Shown here in pieces: positions 1 through 12,241 of a stretch of DNA of 64,000 bases. Position 1 is the stretch's first letter. Every line of letters begins with the position of its first letter. The position numbers and the translations under genes are program-made. Source of the DNA: Tupaia tana (Eukaryota > Chordata > Mammalia > Scandentia > Tupaiidae); NCBI GenBank assembly GCA_026018925.1, contig JAKSZU010000029.1, positions 15,303,778 through 15,367,777 of the forward strand, read 5' to 3'. The notes beneath the pieces were generated by a model, which ran no database searches, had not been told where the DNA came from, and was given only the letters and a program-made list of their open reading frames with translations.

Positions 1-192
1 GAATGGGAAGACATACTGAAAGTGTTAAGAGAGAAACAATTTCAGCCAAGACTATTATACCCTGCAAGATTATCCTTTATTTGGGAAAAAAAGATTAAAA
101 TCTTCTCAGACAAACGAAACCTGAAAGAATTTGCCAACACCAGACCAGCTCTTCAAGAAATCCTGAAGAAAGTACTGTTCCAGGAAAACTAA
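1..192 (+). pseudogene. L1-A ORF1, C-terminal 63 codons
   Basis: Open frame from base 1 to TAA at 190-192, coding the end of the ORF1 C-terminal domain: EWEDILKVLREKQFQPR, then LYPARLSFIWEKK, ending in LFQEN. ORF1p is the trimeric nucleic-acid chaperone of the L1 particle. The YPARLSF block is the recognisable hallmark of the domain and recurs in every ORF1 copy in this window. No break is visible in this part, but the rest lies outside the window. Confidence 0.9.
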
Positions 193-236
193 AGACGCAA
201 CAGCCAGAAACAAAGAAATAACAGGCAACTAAGACA

Positions 237-3200
237 ATGGCTAACTTAAATGTCGGTACAGACCCTATAACATCGATAATAACATTGAATGTTAATGGGT
301 TAAATTCTCCAATCAAGAGACACAGACTGGCTGAATGGATAAAAAAACAGAAACCCTCTATCTGTTGCCTACAAGAAACCCACCTCATGGAAAAAGACAT
401 ACATAGACTGAAAGTGAAGGGTTGGAAAAAGGTTTTCCATGCAGTTGGGAACCAAAAAAGAGCTGGAGTTGCGATACTAATTTCTGACAAAATAGGCTTT
501 AAAACAAAAAGTGTCCGAAGAGACAAAGAAGGGCACTATATCATAGTAAAAGGCTCTATAGATCGAGAAGATATAACGCTTATTAATATCTATGCTCCTA
601 ACACAGGAGCACCCAAATATGTGAAGGAAAGATTGTTAGATCTGAAAGGGGAGATAGACTGCAACACACTAATTGTTGGAGATCTCAACACCGCATTATC
701 CCCTCTGGACAGATCATCTAGGCAAAAAATAGGTAGAGAGATCAAGGACCTAAGTGATACCATAAATCAATTGGACTTAACAGACATCTATAGAACTTTC
801 CACCCAAAAACCACAAGATATAGTTTTTTTGTCACCCCGACATGGAACTTTCTCGAAGATTGACCACATCATAGGACACAGAGCAAGCCTCTGCAGATTC
901 AGAGGCATAGAAACTATTTCCAGCATCTTCTCTGACCATGATGGAATTAAACTCGAGTTTAATTTCAAGAGAAATCCTCAAAAATACCTAAAAACATGGA
1001 AACTAAATAACCTACTCCTGAATGACTCCACTATTACCGAAGAAATAAAGTCCGAAATCAAAAGATTCATGGAAGCCAAAGACAATGAAGATACAAGTTT
1101 CCATAATCTTTGGGACACTGCCAAAGCAGTCATAAGAGGGAAGTTCATAGCAGTTAGTGCACATAAGAGGAAGACAGAGAAAAGGCTAACGGATCACCTA
1201 ACATCAAGCCTTAGAGAATTGGAAAAGCAACAGCAAAAAAATCCAAAAAATTACAGGAGAAAGGAAATAATAAAGATCTGAGCAGAAATAAATGAAATAG
1301 AAAATAAACGTACTATACAGAAAGTAAGTGAAAGCAAAAGCTGGTTCTTTGAAAGGATAAACAAAATTGATACCCCACTAGCGAGACTTATTAAGAAGAA
1401 GAGAGAAAGGAACCAGGTGAATCAAATCTGCAATGAGGCTGGTAACATAACAACAGACATAGTAGAAATTCAAAACATCATTAGAGGATACTTTGAACAT
1501 CTATACGCTAAGAAACAAGATAATCTGGATGAGATGGACAAATTCCTGGACAAATATAATCTACCAAGAATGAGCCAGGAAGAAATAGAAAGTCTGAATA
1601 GGCCCATAACAAGCCAGGAGATTGAATCAGTAATAAGTAACCTCCCAACAAAGAAAAGCCCTGGCCCCGATGGATTCACCTCTGAATTCTACAAAACTTT
1701 CAAAGAAGAGTTAACTCCCATTCTGCTCAAATTATTTCTAAAGATCCAAAAGGGTGAATCTCTCCCTAATTCATTCTATGAAGCCTCTGTCACCCTCATC
1801 CTCAAAACAGATAAGGACAGGACAAGGAAGGAAAACTACAGACCAATATCTCTGATGAACATAGACTCAAAGATTCTCAACAAGATACTAGCAAATCGTA
1901 TTCAACAACTTATACAGAAGATCATACACCATGATCAGGTAGGCTTTATTCCAGGAATGCAAGGTTGGTTCAACATACGCAAAACCATAAATGTAATACA
2001 CCATATTAATAGGAAGAAAGACAAAAACCATATGGTCATATCGATTGACGCAGAAAAAGCATTTGATAAGATACAACATCCCTTCATGATCAAGACTCTT
2101 AGCAAAATCGGCATAGAAGGGCCATTTCTCAATACAATAAAAGCCATCTATGAAAAACCCATAGCGAACATCATCCTGAATGGAGAAAAGCTGAAAGCTT
2201 TCCCACTAAATACAGGAACAAGACAAGGATGCCCACTTTCTCCTCTCCTTTTCAATATAGTACTGGAAGTCCTCACCAACGCAATCAGAAAAGAGGAAAA
2301 AATAAAGGGCATTCGAATAGGAAAAGAAGAGGTGAAACTCTCTCTATTTGCAGATGACATGATTGTATACATAGGAGACCCAATGGTCTCCATGGAAAAA
2401 CTACTGGAAGTAATACATGAATTCAGTAAAGTTGCAGGATATAAAATCAATATACAGAAATCGATAGCATTTCTATATACGAATAACAGGCAGACTGAGA
2501 TAGAACTGAAAAAACTTATTCCGTTTACCATAGCCACTAAAAGTATAAGATATTTAGGAATAAATCTAACCAAAGAAGTTAAAGACCTCCACAAGGAAAA
2601 CTACGAGAAGGTAAAAAAAGAAATTGAAAATGACACAAAAAAATGGAAGGACATCCCATGTTCATGGATTGGAAGAGTTAATATAATCAAAATGGCAATT
2701 CTACCCAAATTACTCTACCTATTTAATGCAATGCCAATCAAAGTACCAGACACATTCTTCACAGATCTAGAAAAGACAATCTTAAAATTTGTCTGGAATC
2801 ATAAAAGACCCCGTATTGCCAAAGCACTTCTACACAAGAAGAATGGAGTGGGTGGCATCTCAATCCCCGATCCAAAAATATATTACAAAGCTGTGGTAAT
2901 AAAGACAGCATGGTATTGGCACAGAAACAGACATGTGGACCAATGGAACAGAATAGAGTCCCCAGAAATAAGTGCCCAAACATACAGTCAACTGATCTTT
3001 GACAAGGGGTACCAGTCAATCCAGTGGGAAAATGAAAGCCTCTTCAGCAAGTGGTGCTGGAGAAACTGGACTTCCACTTGCAGAAAGATGAATCTGAACC
3101 CCTACCTCTCTCCTTTGACAAGAATCAAGTCAAGGTGGATCAAGGATCTAAATCTAAGACCTCAAACTATAAAGCTGCTCCTGGAGAATGCTGGGGAAAC

Positions 3201-4095
3201 TCTGGGAGACATTGGTGTAGGGAAAGACTTCCTAAAGAAGACCCCCAAAGCAGAGTCCATCGTCCACAAAATAGACAAGTGGGATTACATCAGACTAAGA
3301 AGTTTCTGCATGGCCAAAGACACGGTAGTTAGTGTGAATCGACAGCCCTCAGAATGGGAAAATATTTTTGTAAATGGTGCATCAGATAAGGGACTGATAA
3401 CCAGAATACACAAGGAACTAAAAAAGGTGTTTGGAAAAAAGATGAGCAGCCCTATTAAAAGATGGGAGAAGGAGATGAAGAAAACACTCTCTAAAGATGA
3501 TATACGAATGGCCAAAAGGCATATGAAAAAATGTTCAACCTCCCTCATCGTAAGGGAAATGCAGATAAAAACAACAATGAGGTACCACCTAACCCCAGTC
3601 AGATTGTCTAATATTAAAAAAACAAAAAATGATAAGTGTTGGCGGGGGTGTGGTGAAAGGGGAACTCTTTTACACTGCTGGTGGGAATGTAGATTGGTCC
3701 AACCACTGTGGAGAATAATTTGGAGATTCCTCAAAAATCTACAGATAGATCTGCCATATGATCCAGAGATCCCACTCCTCGGTATCTACCCAAAGGACAG
3801 AAGAATCCTTCATTGGAAAAGTGCTTGCACATCGATGTTTATTGCGGCACTATTCACAATTGCTAAGTCATGGAACCAACCCAGATGCCCCCGTATGGAG
3901 GAATGGATTGAAAAACTGTGGCACATATACTCTATGGAATACTACTCAGCCATAAAAACCAACAGAGCCCTGGCTTTTGACAGAAAGTGGAAGAATATGG
4001 AAGATGTACTGCTGAGTGAGGCAAGCCAGGCTATGAAGGAGAGACATTGTATGTCCCCACTTAACATATACCGTTTGTCTGCATTCTATGTCTGA
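237..4095 (+). pseudogene. L1-A ORF2 (endonuclease/reverse transcriptase), two breaks
   Basis: About 1,286 codons, close to the roughly 1,275 usual for mammalian L1 ORF2. Order of domains: an APE-type endonuclease beginning MANLNVGTD with LNVNGLN, CLQETH (Glu47) and GDLN; a reverse transcriptase with the FADD catalytic motif at 2347-2358; and a Cys-rich end around 3640-3710 ([18 protein letters not shown]). ATG 237 is chosen because all copies here start ORF2 with MANLNV or a close variant. There are only two lesions: a frameshift near 826-835, in a T run just before the SPRHGTF motif, and a TGA at 1279-1281 where other copies have CGA, which is a CpG transition. From 1282 to 4095 the frame is open. 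The element is young, but not active as it stands. Confidence 0.93.
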
Positions 4096-4375
4096 AACTG
4101 ATTGACTAACAGTTGAACAAACACAAGAGATGGGTGTGAATGTCAGATGAGGTGTATGTGGAGGAGTGGGGCCCAACGAAAGACATTTAGAGAAGGGATA
4201 CAGAGGTAGAGCATTGACGGGATGGGGAGGTGTGGTGTTATCTGTTGAAGATATTTCGATCAACGGGTCTGGGGAGAAATGTTCACATATCGAAATGGTC
4301 TCATTGTAAGCCAAACAATATGATTGAAAGTATATACAAAAATAAATAAAGTAATTAATAAAAATTAAAAAAAAA
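4096..4375 (+). other. L1-A 3' UTR and A-rich tail
   Basis: Short type-A 3' UTR. It contains a purine-rich stretch (GGATGGGGAGGTGTGG) that recurs in the same place in L1-B, L1-C and L1-D. It ends in an interrupted A-rich tail with AATAAATAAA. Confidence 0.8.
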
Positions 4376-4624
4376 ATTAAGTGAAATAGCCCACCCTTCA
4401 GTGCATGTTCCTTAAAACAAAATATTAAATCTTCCTAATCACTTATTGAAAATCTCCATGGAAATGTGCTAAATTTATTGAAACCCCTTTATTTTTCTCC
4501 AATTGGATTTACATACTTGCCAGCATTGCTGAGTCCACCAGACAATTTTTTGTTTTGGTTTATGTTTGTTTGTTTTCTTTGTGTTATTTTAAAATTTTGT
4601 TTGCTTTACATTCATTTACTGTGT

Positions 4625-4885
4625 ATCATTGAACATATAAAATGATTGTAAATATCAGATATAGGGTATGTGGAAGAGTAGGTTCTGAGGAAGGACATTT
4701 AGAAGAAAAATAGTAAGGCAAAGCATTAATGGGACAAAGAAATGTATTATCTGTTGAAGATATTTTATAGTTTTATCAACTGGACTAGGGAGAAATGTTC
4801 ACATGTTGAAATATTTACTTTGTAAGTTAAATAATGTGATTGAATGTGTAAAAGAAAATGAAATAAAAAAGTAAATAAAAAATGA
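4625..4885 (+). mobile_element. Old L1 3' UTR fragment (type A)
   Basis: A diverged copy of the same 3' UTR as L1-A: the 'GGACATTTAGAAG', 'GAGAAATGTTCACATG' and 'AATGTGATTGAATG' stretches are in order, followed by an A-rich tail. It is 5'-truncated to little more than the UTR. The 4381-4624 stretch before it is AT-rich and not classified. Confidence 0.75.
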
Positions 4886-5190
4886 ATTTTCATAACCACA
4901 ATGCACTGCATATCGCCTCAATCAAAGAGATCCATACATATTGTCTAAGTAAAGCAAGCCATATTGTGAAAGAATGCATTGCATATTCCCACTTAATATA
5001 TAATGAATGTCTGCACTCTATGACAGAAACTTAAATATTGGATGAAATAAAGACATGGAGAGTAACTATGGACACCAGAGACAGTGTGAGAGGATGGCAG
5101 GAAATGATGGAGGGTGAGAAGGAGGGAATCAAGGGGGATCAACATCAAGTTAACCATATAAGAGACACTTCTTTTTTAACATGTTAAATA
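4886..5190 (+). mobile_element. Old L1 3' end (type B UTR)
   Basis: It begins with a remnant of the very end of ORF2 (GTAAAGCAAGCCATATTG onwards) and continues into a different 3' UTR with 'GGACACCAGAGACAGTGTGAG' and 'GGAATCAAGG'. The same UTR type occurs at 15.9, 26.5 and 47.3 kb. It is heavily diverged. Confidence 0.65.
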
Positions 5191-5984
5191 AGTTAACTAT
5201 AAATTAATTAGTTGAGCAAGCAAGCAACCACAGTGATTTCGTGATTCTGGGCTATGCTAGTTTGGGCTCTCAGGTGACTTCAGGTGAACATTCTCAGCTT
5301 CCATTTTCTGTGACCCTTTCTTGCAATACCTGTTGGACTCTCAGACTCACCTGGTTGGGGTTGCTGAGAAGACAGTGTCCATGCGGAAGTATGAATTCCT
5401 TCCTGGATGGATGATCATAAAGACTAAACCTTTGCTCTCAGAAAAGGCAGCAGGAAGAAAAAATCATCAGTTTCACAGCTAGATTTAGGGCTACATAAAA
5501 AGTAAACCACGTCCTGTCAAGGACAACAGCAGAGGAGATATTTACAGCTCGCTCATTTGGCAATGCTCTCCACTCTAAATTCAACTCCTGGGCACTTGAT
5601 GTCCCTGTGGGATACTGGTCAGGGCAGAACGAAACACTTTCCTGTTCACTCTCTTTTCCCAAGAGATCAAGTTAGAAGTCAGGTAAATACTGTCATTATT
5701 ATCGCTCCTTGAACTTAACTTCCTCCTGATGTCTAACCTCCTTAGCACTTTGACTAATCCCAACTTAAAGTGTTTACCAAAGTTTGAGATACCTGACTAG
5801 TTTCCTTGGAACTGCAAATGTTGATTGTGATGCGGACTGAGTACTTGATATCTATAGAAAGTTGCTGTTCTTTCCTCTTCAAGGAAGAAAATTGTGTTAT
5901 GCTATGAAACCTTAGACAGCTACCATAATCCTTAGATTAGCAATGCTTTTCATGAGACACATAAAAATTTCATCCTTAGTATAT
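5191..5984. other. Unclassified sequence
   Basis: About 800 bp of mixed composition that match no repeat I recognise and no other part of the window. Only short open frames are present, with no splice pattern or protein similarity I could support. It could be unique DNA or an old repeat too worn to see. Confidence 0.5.
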
Positions 5985-6160
5985 GGTAGTTCTATTTATA
6001 GTTTTTTGAGGAACCTCCATATTAAAGGTTGTACTAATTTACTTTCCCACCAACAGTGTAATAGAGTTTCCTTTTCACCACAGCCTCACTGGCAATTGTC
6101 ATTCTTTTTTTGACCCTAGCCATTCTAACTTGGATTAAATGGTATCTCTTTGTATTTTAT
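5985..6160 (-). mobile_element. Old L1 ORF2 fragment
   Basis: Reverse-complement match to the stretch of L1 ORF2 around the Cys-rich domain (compare 7085-7255): 'TTCTATTTATAG', 'CCACCAACAGTGTAA', 'TTCCTTTTCACCACA'. It is strongly diverged with no open frame. Confidence 0.75.
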
Positions 6161-6394
6161 TTTTTTCTGTCATCTAATTAATTTTCTATTTTAACATTTA
6201 TTATTTGCATTTAATCATTGTAAATCTTCATAAAATACAATATAGTTACTCAAAGCATGCATTCAGCATATGTTAATCGAGTCAAAGATATTATTATATA
6301 TAATTTTTAAAATAAAACTTTATACAATTGTTTTTGTTAACTTTTTAAAATTTCTTTATTTCTTTATTTATTTTTATTTACATTTTTAAAACAT

Positions 6395-6517
6395 TTTTTC
6401 CTTTTATTATTTTTTTCCATTTCATTTTCTTCCATACATTCAATCACATTATTATTTGTCTTACAAAATGGATATTTAAACAGGTGAACATTTCTCCCTA
6501 GTACTGTTGATAAAACT
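6395..6517 (-). mobile_element. Partial extra L1 3' end
   Basis: Reverse-strand copy of the L1 tail and distal 3' UTR, from the T-rich end to 'GTTGATAAAACTAC'. It is followed directly by the same stretch again at 6518, which starts without a T run. It resembles the diverged 3' UTR variant at 4.75 kb more than L1-B. The AT-rich stretch 6160-6394 before it may be an older 3' end. Confidence 0.6.
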
Positions 6518-6747
6518 ACAAAATACATTCAATCACATTATTTAGCTTACAAGGTGATCATTTCAACATATGAATATTTCTTCCAGTCAAGTTGATCAAA
6601 ATATAACAACACTACCTCCCTGTCTCACCAATGCTGTCTTTGTATCCCTCATCCAAATGTTCTTCCCCAGGCCCCACCTTTCCACATACACCACATCTGG
6701 CATTCACATCCACCTCTTGTGTTTGTACATCCTTTAGCCCATCACTT

Positions 6748-9700
6748 TCAGTTATAGAGTGCAGACATTCGGTATATATTAAGTGGGGACATACAGTATC
6801 TCTCCTTCATAGCCTGGCTTGCTTCACTCAGCAGTAAATCTTCCATATTCTTCCACTTTCTGTCAAAAGCCAGGGTTTTGTTGTTCTTAATGGCTGAATA
6901 GTATTCCATAGAGTATATGTGCCACAGTTTTTCAATCCATTCAGCTGTATGGGGGCATTTGGGTTGTTTCCATGTCTTAGCAATCGTGAAAAGGGCCGCA
7001 ATAAACATTGATGTGCAAGCACTTTTCCAATGAGAAATTCTTCTGTCCTTTGGGTAGATGCCAAGAAATGGGATTGCCGGATCATATGGCAGTTCTATTT
7101 GTAGATTTTTGAAGAATCTCCTAATTGTTCTCCACAGTGGTTGGATTAATTTACATACCCACCAGCAGTGTAAGAGAATTCCCCTTTCTCCACACCCCTG
7201 CCAACACTTATCATTTTTTTTTTTTTAATCTTAGCCATTCTGACTGGGGTTAGGTGGTATCTTGTTGTTTTGATCTGCATTTCCCTTATGATGAGGGATG
7301 TTGAGCATTTTTTCATATGCCTCTGGCTATTTGTATGTCATCTTTACTGAGTGTTCTTCTCAGCTCCTTCTCCCATCTTTTAATAGGGTTCATCATCTTT
7401 TTTCCAAACAGCTTCTTTAGTTCCTTATGTATTCTGGTTATCTGAATGCATAGTTATCTTATCTGATGCATAGTTTACAAAAATATTTTCCCATTCTGAG
7501 GGCTGTTGATTTACACTAATTACTGTGTCTTTTGCCATGCAGAAGCTTCTTAGTCTGATGTAATCCCACTTGTCTATTTTGGGGATTATCGACTGTGCTT
7601 TTGGGGTCTTATGTAAGAAGTCTTTCCCTACCCCAATGTCTCCCAGAGTTTCCCCAGTGTTTTCTAGAAGCAGTTTAATAGTTTTGGGGTCTTAGATTTA
7701 GATCCTTGATCCACCTTGACTTGATTTTTGTCAAAGGTGACAGGTAGGGGTTCAGATTCATCTTTCTACAGATGGAAATCCAGTTTTTCCAGCACCATTT
7801 GCTGAAGAGGTTTTCCTTTTCCCACTGGATTGACTGGTACCCCCTTGTCAAAAATCAGTTGACTGGGGACCAGCAGTTAGTGTAATGGCTATGTTGCTGG
7901 ACTCCCACGTAGTCGACTGCGGTTCGAGTCCCGGACCCGGCGGCTTAAACTCATGCCGGGCGCGTGTGCGTGCGTGCCCAGGATCCCGAGAGGAGAATGG
8001 AGGAGAAGAGATTGCGGCATGGCCATCCCCCCTGGGGGGTGATTTCCTGCTTTCTATCTCTCTGTCTCTCTCTGTCTGTCTGGTGAGCGCATGCGCCCTA
8101 TAGCAAAAACCTCTCCAAAAAAAGAAAAAAAAAATCAGTTGACTGAATGATTGGGAATTTATTCCTGTGGACTCAATTCTGTTCCATTGGTCCACATGTC
8201 TGTTCCTATGCCAATACCATGCTGTTTTGATTACTGCAGCTTTGTAGTATATATTTGGGTCAGGGAGTAAGATGCCGCCCACTCCACTCCTCTTTTGTAG
8301 AATTGCCTTGGCAATGAGGGGTCTTTTATTATTATTCCAGATGAATTTTATGATTGTCTTTTCTAAATCTGTGAAGAATGTGTCAGGTACTTCAATTGGC
8401 ATTGCATTAATTAGGTAGATTAATTTGGGTAGAATTGCCATTGTGGTTATATTAATTCTTCCAATCCAGGAACATGGATGTCCTTCCACTTTTTTGTGTC
8501 ATTTTCAATTTCTTTTTTTAGCTTCTCATAGTTTTCCTTGTGGAGGTCTTTAACTTCTTTGGTTAGATTTATCCCTAAGTATCTTGTACTTTAGGTGGCT
8601 ATGGTAAATGGAACAACTTTTTTCAGCTCTAGCTCGGTCTGCCTGTTGTTTGTATATAAAAATGCTATAGACTTCTGTATATTAATTTTGTATCCTGCAA
8701 CTGTATTCGTGCATTACTTCCAGAAATTTCTTCATGGAAATCTTTGGGTCTTCTATGTACACAATCATGTCATCTGCGAATAGAGAGAGTTTCCCCTCTT
8801 CTTTCCTATTTGGATGCCTTTAATTTTTTCCTCTTTTCTGATTGTGTTGGCGAGGACTTCCAGTACTATGTTGAAAAGGAGTGGAGAAAGTGGGCATCCT
8901 TGTCTTGTACCCGTTTTTAGTGGAAAAGCTTTCAGCTCTTCTCCATTCAGGATGATGTTAGCGATGGGTTTTTCATAGATAGCTTTTATTGTGTTGAGAA
9001 ATGACACTTGTATGCCAATTTTGCTGAGCGTCTTGAGCATAAAGGGATGGTGTATCTTATTGAATGCTTTTTCTGCATCAATCGATATGACCATATGGTT
9101 TTTGTCTTTTTTCCTGTTAATATGGTGTATTACATTTATGGTTTTACGTATGTTGAACCAACCTTGCATTCCTGGAATAAAGCCTACCTGATCATGATGT
9201 ATAATCTTTTTTTATAAGTTGTTGGATATGGTTTGCTAGTATCTTGTTGAGAATCTTTGAGTCTATATTCATCAGAGATATTGGTCTATAGTTTTCCTTC
9301 CTTGTCCTGTTCTTATCTGTTTTGAGAATAAGGGTGATGGAGGCTTCATAGAATGAATTTGGGAGAGATTCACCCTTTTGGATCGTTACAAATAACTTGA
9401 GCAGAATGGGGGTTAACTCTTCTTTGAAAGTCGTATAGAACTCAGAGGTGAATCCATCCGGGCGAGGGCTTTTCTCTGTTGGAAGGCTATTTATTACGGA
9501 TTCAATCTCCTGGCTTGTTATGGGCCTATTTAGGCTTTTTATATCCTCCTGGCTCAATCTTGGTAGATTATACGTGTCCAGGAATTTGTCCATCTCATCC
9601 AGATTGTCTTGTTTCTTGGCATATAGTTGTTCATAATATCCTCTAATTATGTTCTGTATTTCTGCTTTGTCTGTTGTTATATTTCCTGCTTCATTGCAGA

Positions 9701-10887
9701 TTTGATTCACCTGGTTCCTTTCTCTCTTCTTCTTAATAAGTCCCGTTAGTGGTGTATCGACTTTGTTTATTTTTTCAAAGAACCAGCTTTTACTTTCATT
9801 TATTTTCTGTATGGTTCGCTTATTTTTTATTTCATTTATTTCTGCTCGGATCTTTTTTATTTCCTTTCTCCTGGAGTTTTTTGGGTTATTTTGCTGTTGC
9901 TTTTCCAATTCTCTGAGGCGTGATGTTAAGTGATCCATTTACTTTCTTTCCGTCTTTCTCTTATGAGCACTAATTGCTGTAAACTTCCCTCTTATGACTG
10001 CTTTAGCAGTGTCCCAAAGATTATGGAAACTCATGTCCTCATTATTATTAGCTTCCATGAATCTTTTGATTTCGGACTTTATTTCATCAGTAGTTGTGGA
10101 GTCATTCAGTAGTAGGTTATTTAGTTTCCATGTATATGAGTATTTTTGAGTATTTCTCTTAAAATTAAACTCAAGTTTAATTTCATCATGGTCAGAGAAG
10201 ATTCTGGGAATAGTTTCTACGCCTTTGAATCTGTAGAGGCTTGCTTTGTGCCCTATGATGTGGTCAATTTTCGAAAAGGTTCCATGTGGGGGTGAGAAAA
10301 AAGTGTATCTCATAGTTTTTGGATGGACAATTCTATAGATGTCTAAGTCCATTTCATTTATGGTATCATTCAGATTCTTTATCTCTTTATTCATTTTTTG
10401 TCTAGATGATCTGTCCTGAGGGGATAGTGTAGTGTTGAGATCTCCAACAATTAGTGTATTGCAGTCTATCTCCCCTTTTAGATCTAACAGTCTTTCCTTA
10501 ACATATTTGGGGGCTCCTGTGTTGGGTGCATAGATATTTATAAGAGTTATATCTTCTTGATCTATTGATCCTTTTACTACAATATAGTGCCCTTCTTTGT
10601 CTCTTCGAACAGTTTTTGTTTTAAAGGTTATTTTGTCAGAAATTAGTATCTCTACTCCAGCTCTTTTTTGATTCCCAATTGCATGGAAAACCTTTTTCCA
10701 ACCCTTCACTTTCAGTCTATGTATGTCTTTATCGATGAGGTGGGTTTCCTGTAGGCAACAGATAGAGGGTCTCTGTTTTTTTTATTCATTCAGCCAGTCT
10801 GTGTCTCTTGATTGGGGAATTTAATCCGTTCACATTTAGTGTTATTATCAATGTAACTGGATCTGTCCCAACGTTTAAGTTGGCCAT
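6748..10887 (-). pseudogene. L1-B ORF2, broken
   Basis: It starts at ATG 10,887-10,885 (MANLNVG) and ends at 6,748-6,750 after SALYN. Endonuclease, reverse transcriptase and Cys-rich segments are all recognisable. An early Trp codon of the endonuclease (AEW) has become TGA near 10,790. Long open stretches are 10,709-9,939, 9,938-9,192 and 9,169-8,765; the FADD codons (8,769-8,780) have fallen out of frame with the stretch before them. A SINE interrupts it at 7,866-8,130, and it carries several further shifts. Confidence 0.9.
7866..8130 (+). mobile_element. tRNA-derived SINE, near consensus
   Basis: Head with A box (TTAGTGTAATGG) and B box (GGTTCGAGTCC), CpG-rich middle, CCCCCCTGGGGGG palindrome, CT-rich region and A-rich tail. 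It is flanked by a 15-bp target-site duplication, AAAATCAGTTGACTG, at 7,851-7,865 and 8,131-8,145. It inserted into L1-B ORF2 in the opposite orientation. Confidence 0.95.
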
Positions 10888-10931
10888 TGTTACAGCAGCC
10901 TTTTATTCCTTTGTTTCTGTCTGTTAGCTCT

Positions 10932-11888
10932 TTAGTTTTCCTGGAACAGTACTTTCTTCAGGGTTTCTTGAAGAGCTGGTCTGGTGCTGGCAAATTCTTT
11001 CAGGTCTTGTTTGAGAAGATTTTAATCTTTTTTTCCCATATAAAGGATAATCTTGCAGGATACAATAATCTTGGTTGAAATTGTTTCTCTCTTATCACTT
11101 TCAATACATCTTCCCATTCTTTCCTTGCTTGCATTGTTTCCGTTGAGAGTTTCGGAGTTAGCCTGATGGGATGACCTTTGTATGTCACTTCTCTTTTCTC
11201 TCTTGCCAGTTTTAGTATCATGTCTGTATCTGTGGTCTTGGATAGTCTGACTATAATGTGCCTTGGGGAAGATCTTCTGGGGTTGATTCTAACTGGGGTC
11301 CTTTGTATTTCTTGAATCTTGATGCTTGAGTGCTTCTCTAGACTTGGGAAATTTTCTTCCAGGATTTCATGGAATAGATTTTCCATGCTGTTATTAGTTT
11401 CTTCACTTTCAGGGATGCCAATTATTCTGATATTTAGGCGTCTTATGGAATCTAGTATTTCTCGTATATTATCCTTATGCTTTTTTTGTTATTTTCTCTA
11501 TCTTTTTGGTGGTTCTTTCTAGGTCAGAGGTTTTATCTTCTACATCAGAGATTCGATCTTCAGCATGGTCTAATTGACTTTTAATACTTTCAAGGGAGTT
11601 TTTGATTTCCTCTATTCCCGACTTTATTAACCCGATCTGGTTCTTTCTCAGACTGTCCATTTCTTCTTTCATATCTTGGAATGACTACCTCATCTCTTGG
11701 AGTTTGTTGTCTCTTTTCTGTTCCAACTCAAAGAATTTGTTCACCATAAATGTTCGAAATTCTTTGTCTGACAGTTTGGTAACATCATCCATTAGCATGA
11801 AAGATGTAGGGGAGTTACTCTGCACTTTTGATGGAGATGTACTTCCTTGTTTATTCATACCTGAGGCTCTTCTTCTACTTCTAGCCAT
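10932..11888 (-). pseudogene. L1-B ORF1, broken
   Basis: Start ATG at 11,888-11,886 (MARSRRRASGMN), stop TAA at 10,934-10,932 after the LFQEN-type end. Segments in order: a basic N-terminus; a heptad-rich coiled coil (ISDVEDKTSDLE region near 11,560); an RNA-recognition segment (RRSSPRHIIVRLSKT near 11,240); and the C-terminal domain with YPARLSF. There is a stop after LQEMR at 11,685 and at least one frameshift between 11,475 and 11,386. Confidence 0.9.
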
Positions 11889-12241
11889 GAGAAGATGTAT
11901 TCACTTTGAATACCTCTTGTGGGAAGGTTACTCCAACTAGGAGTAAGTGACTTTCCCTTTTGCTGCCAATAAATGTTTGCCGAAATTTCTCCTCTGTTGT
12001 TTTTACCAAAGTGGTATCAAGAGGGGTACTCTATTGATGTGTCTGAAAAGCAATATCTCCTTTGTTTTTCAGGTGGATCAGAACAAGGGAAGATCCCAGA
12101 GAAAGTTATGTTGTTAGGGGATTTCAGATATCTGATTATAGACCTGTCTAGTCCTTCTGGCAGGGTGGAAGATGGAGAGGAGAGGGTATTGAGTGAAACA
12201 ACATAAGAAGTAAAACAAAACACAGAGAAATTAAAAAACAG
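11889..12241 (-). promoter_or_regulatory. L1-B proximal 5' UTR
   Basis: Non-coding leader between the monomers and ORF1. It aligns by eye with the same region of L1-D (about 55,170-55,480) and L1-C (about 13,470-14,060), for example around 'CCTGTCTAGTCC' and 'GGTGGAAGATGGAG'. So this part is shared while the upstream monomers differ. Confidence 0.75.

Larger units (their letters stand above)
1..4375 (+). mobile_element. L1-A: young L1, 5' part outside window
   Basis: Plus-strand LINE-1 entering from the left edge inside the end of ORF1. It holds the ORF1 C-terminus, the inter-ORF spacer (193-236), all of ORF2, a short 3' UTR (4096 to about 4320) and an A-rich tail to about 4375. The 3' UTR is of the type (called A here) shared with the L1s at 6.5, 13-20, 41.5 and 50 kb. 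The segment at 41.5-43.1 kb matches it especially closely, for example in the unusual AACGGGTCTGGGG stretch. Whether the element is full length cannot be seen from this window. Confidence 0.95.

Noticed and set aside
5438-5763. Overlapping minus-strand frames in the 5.2-6.0 kb unclassified stretch
   Set aside because: Short, different frames, no similarity or exon signals.
7885-8103. Recurrent 60-130-codon frames inside SINEs
   Set aside because: The same frames occur in every young SINE copy because they lack stops by chance; SINEs are non-coding.
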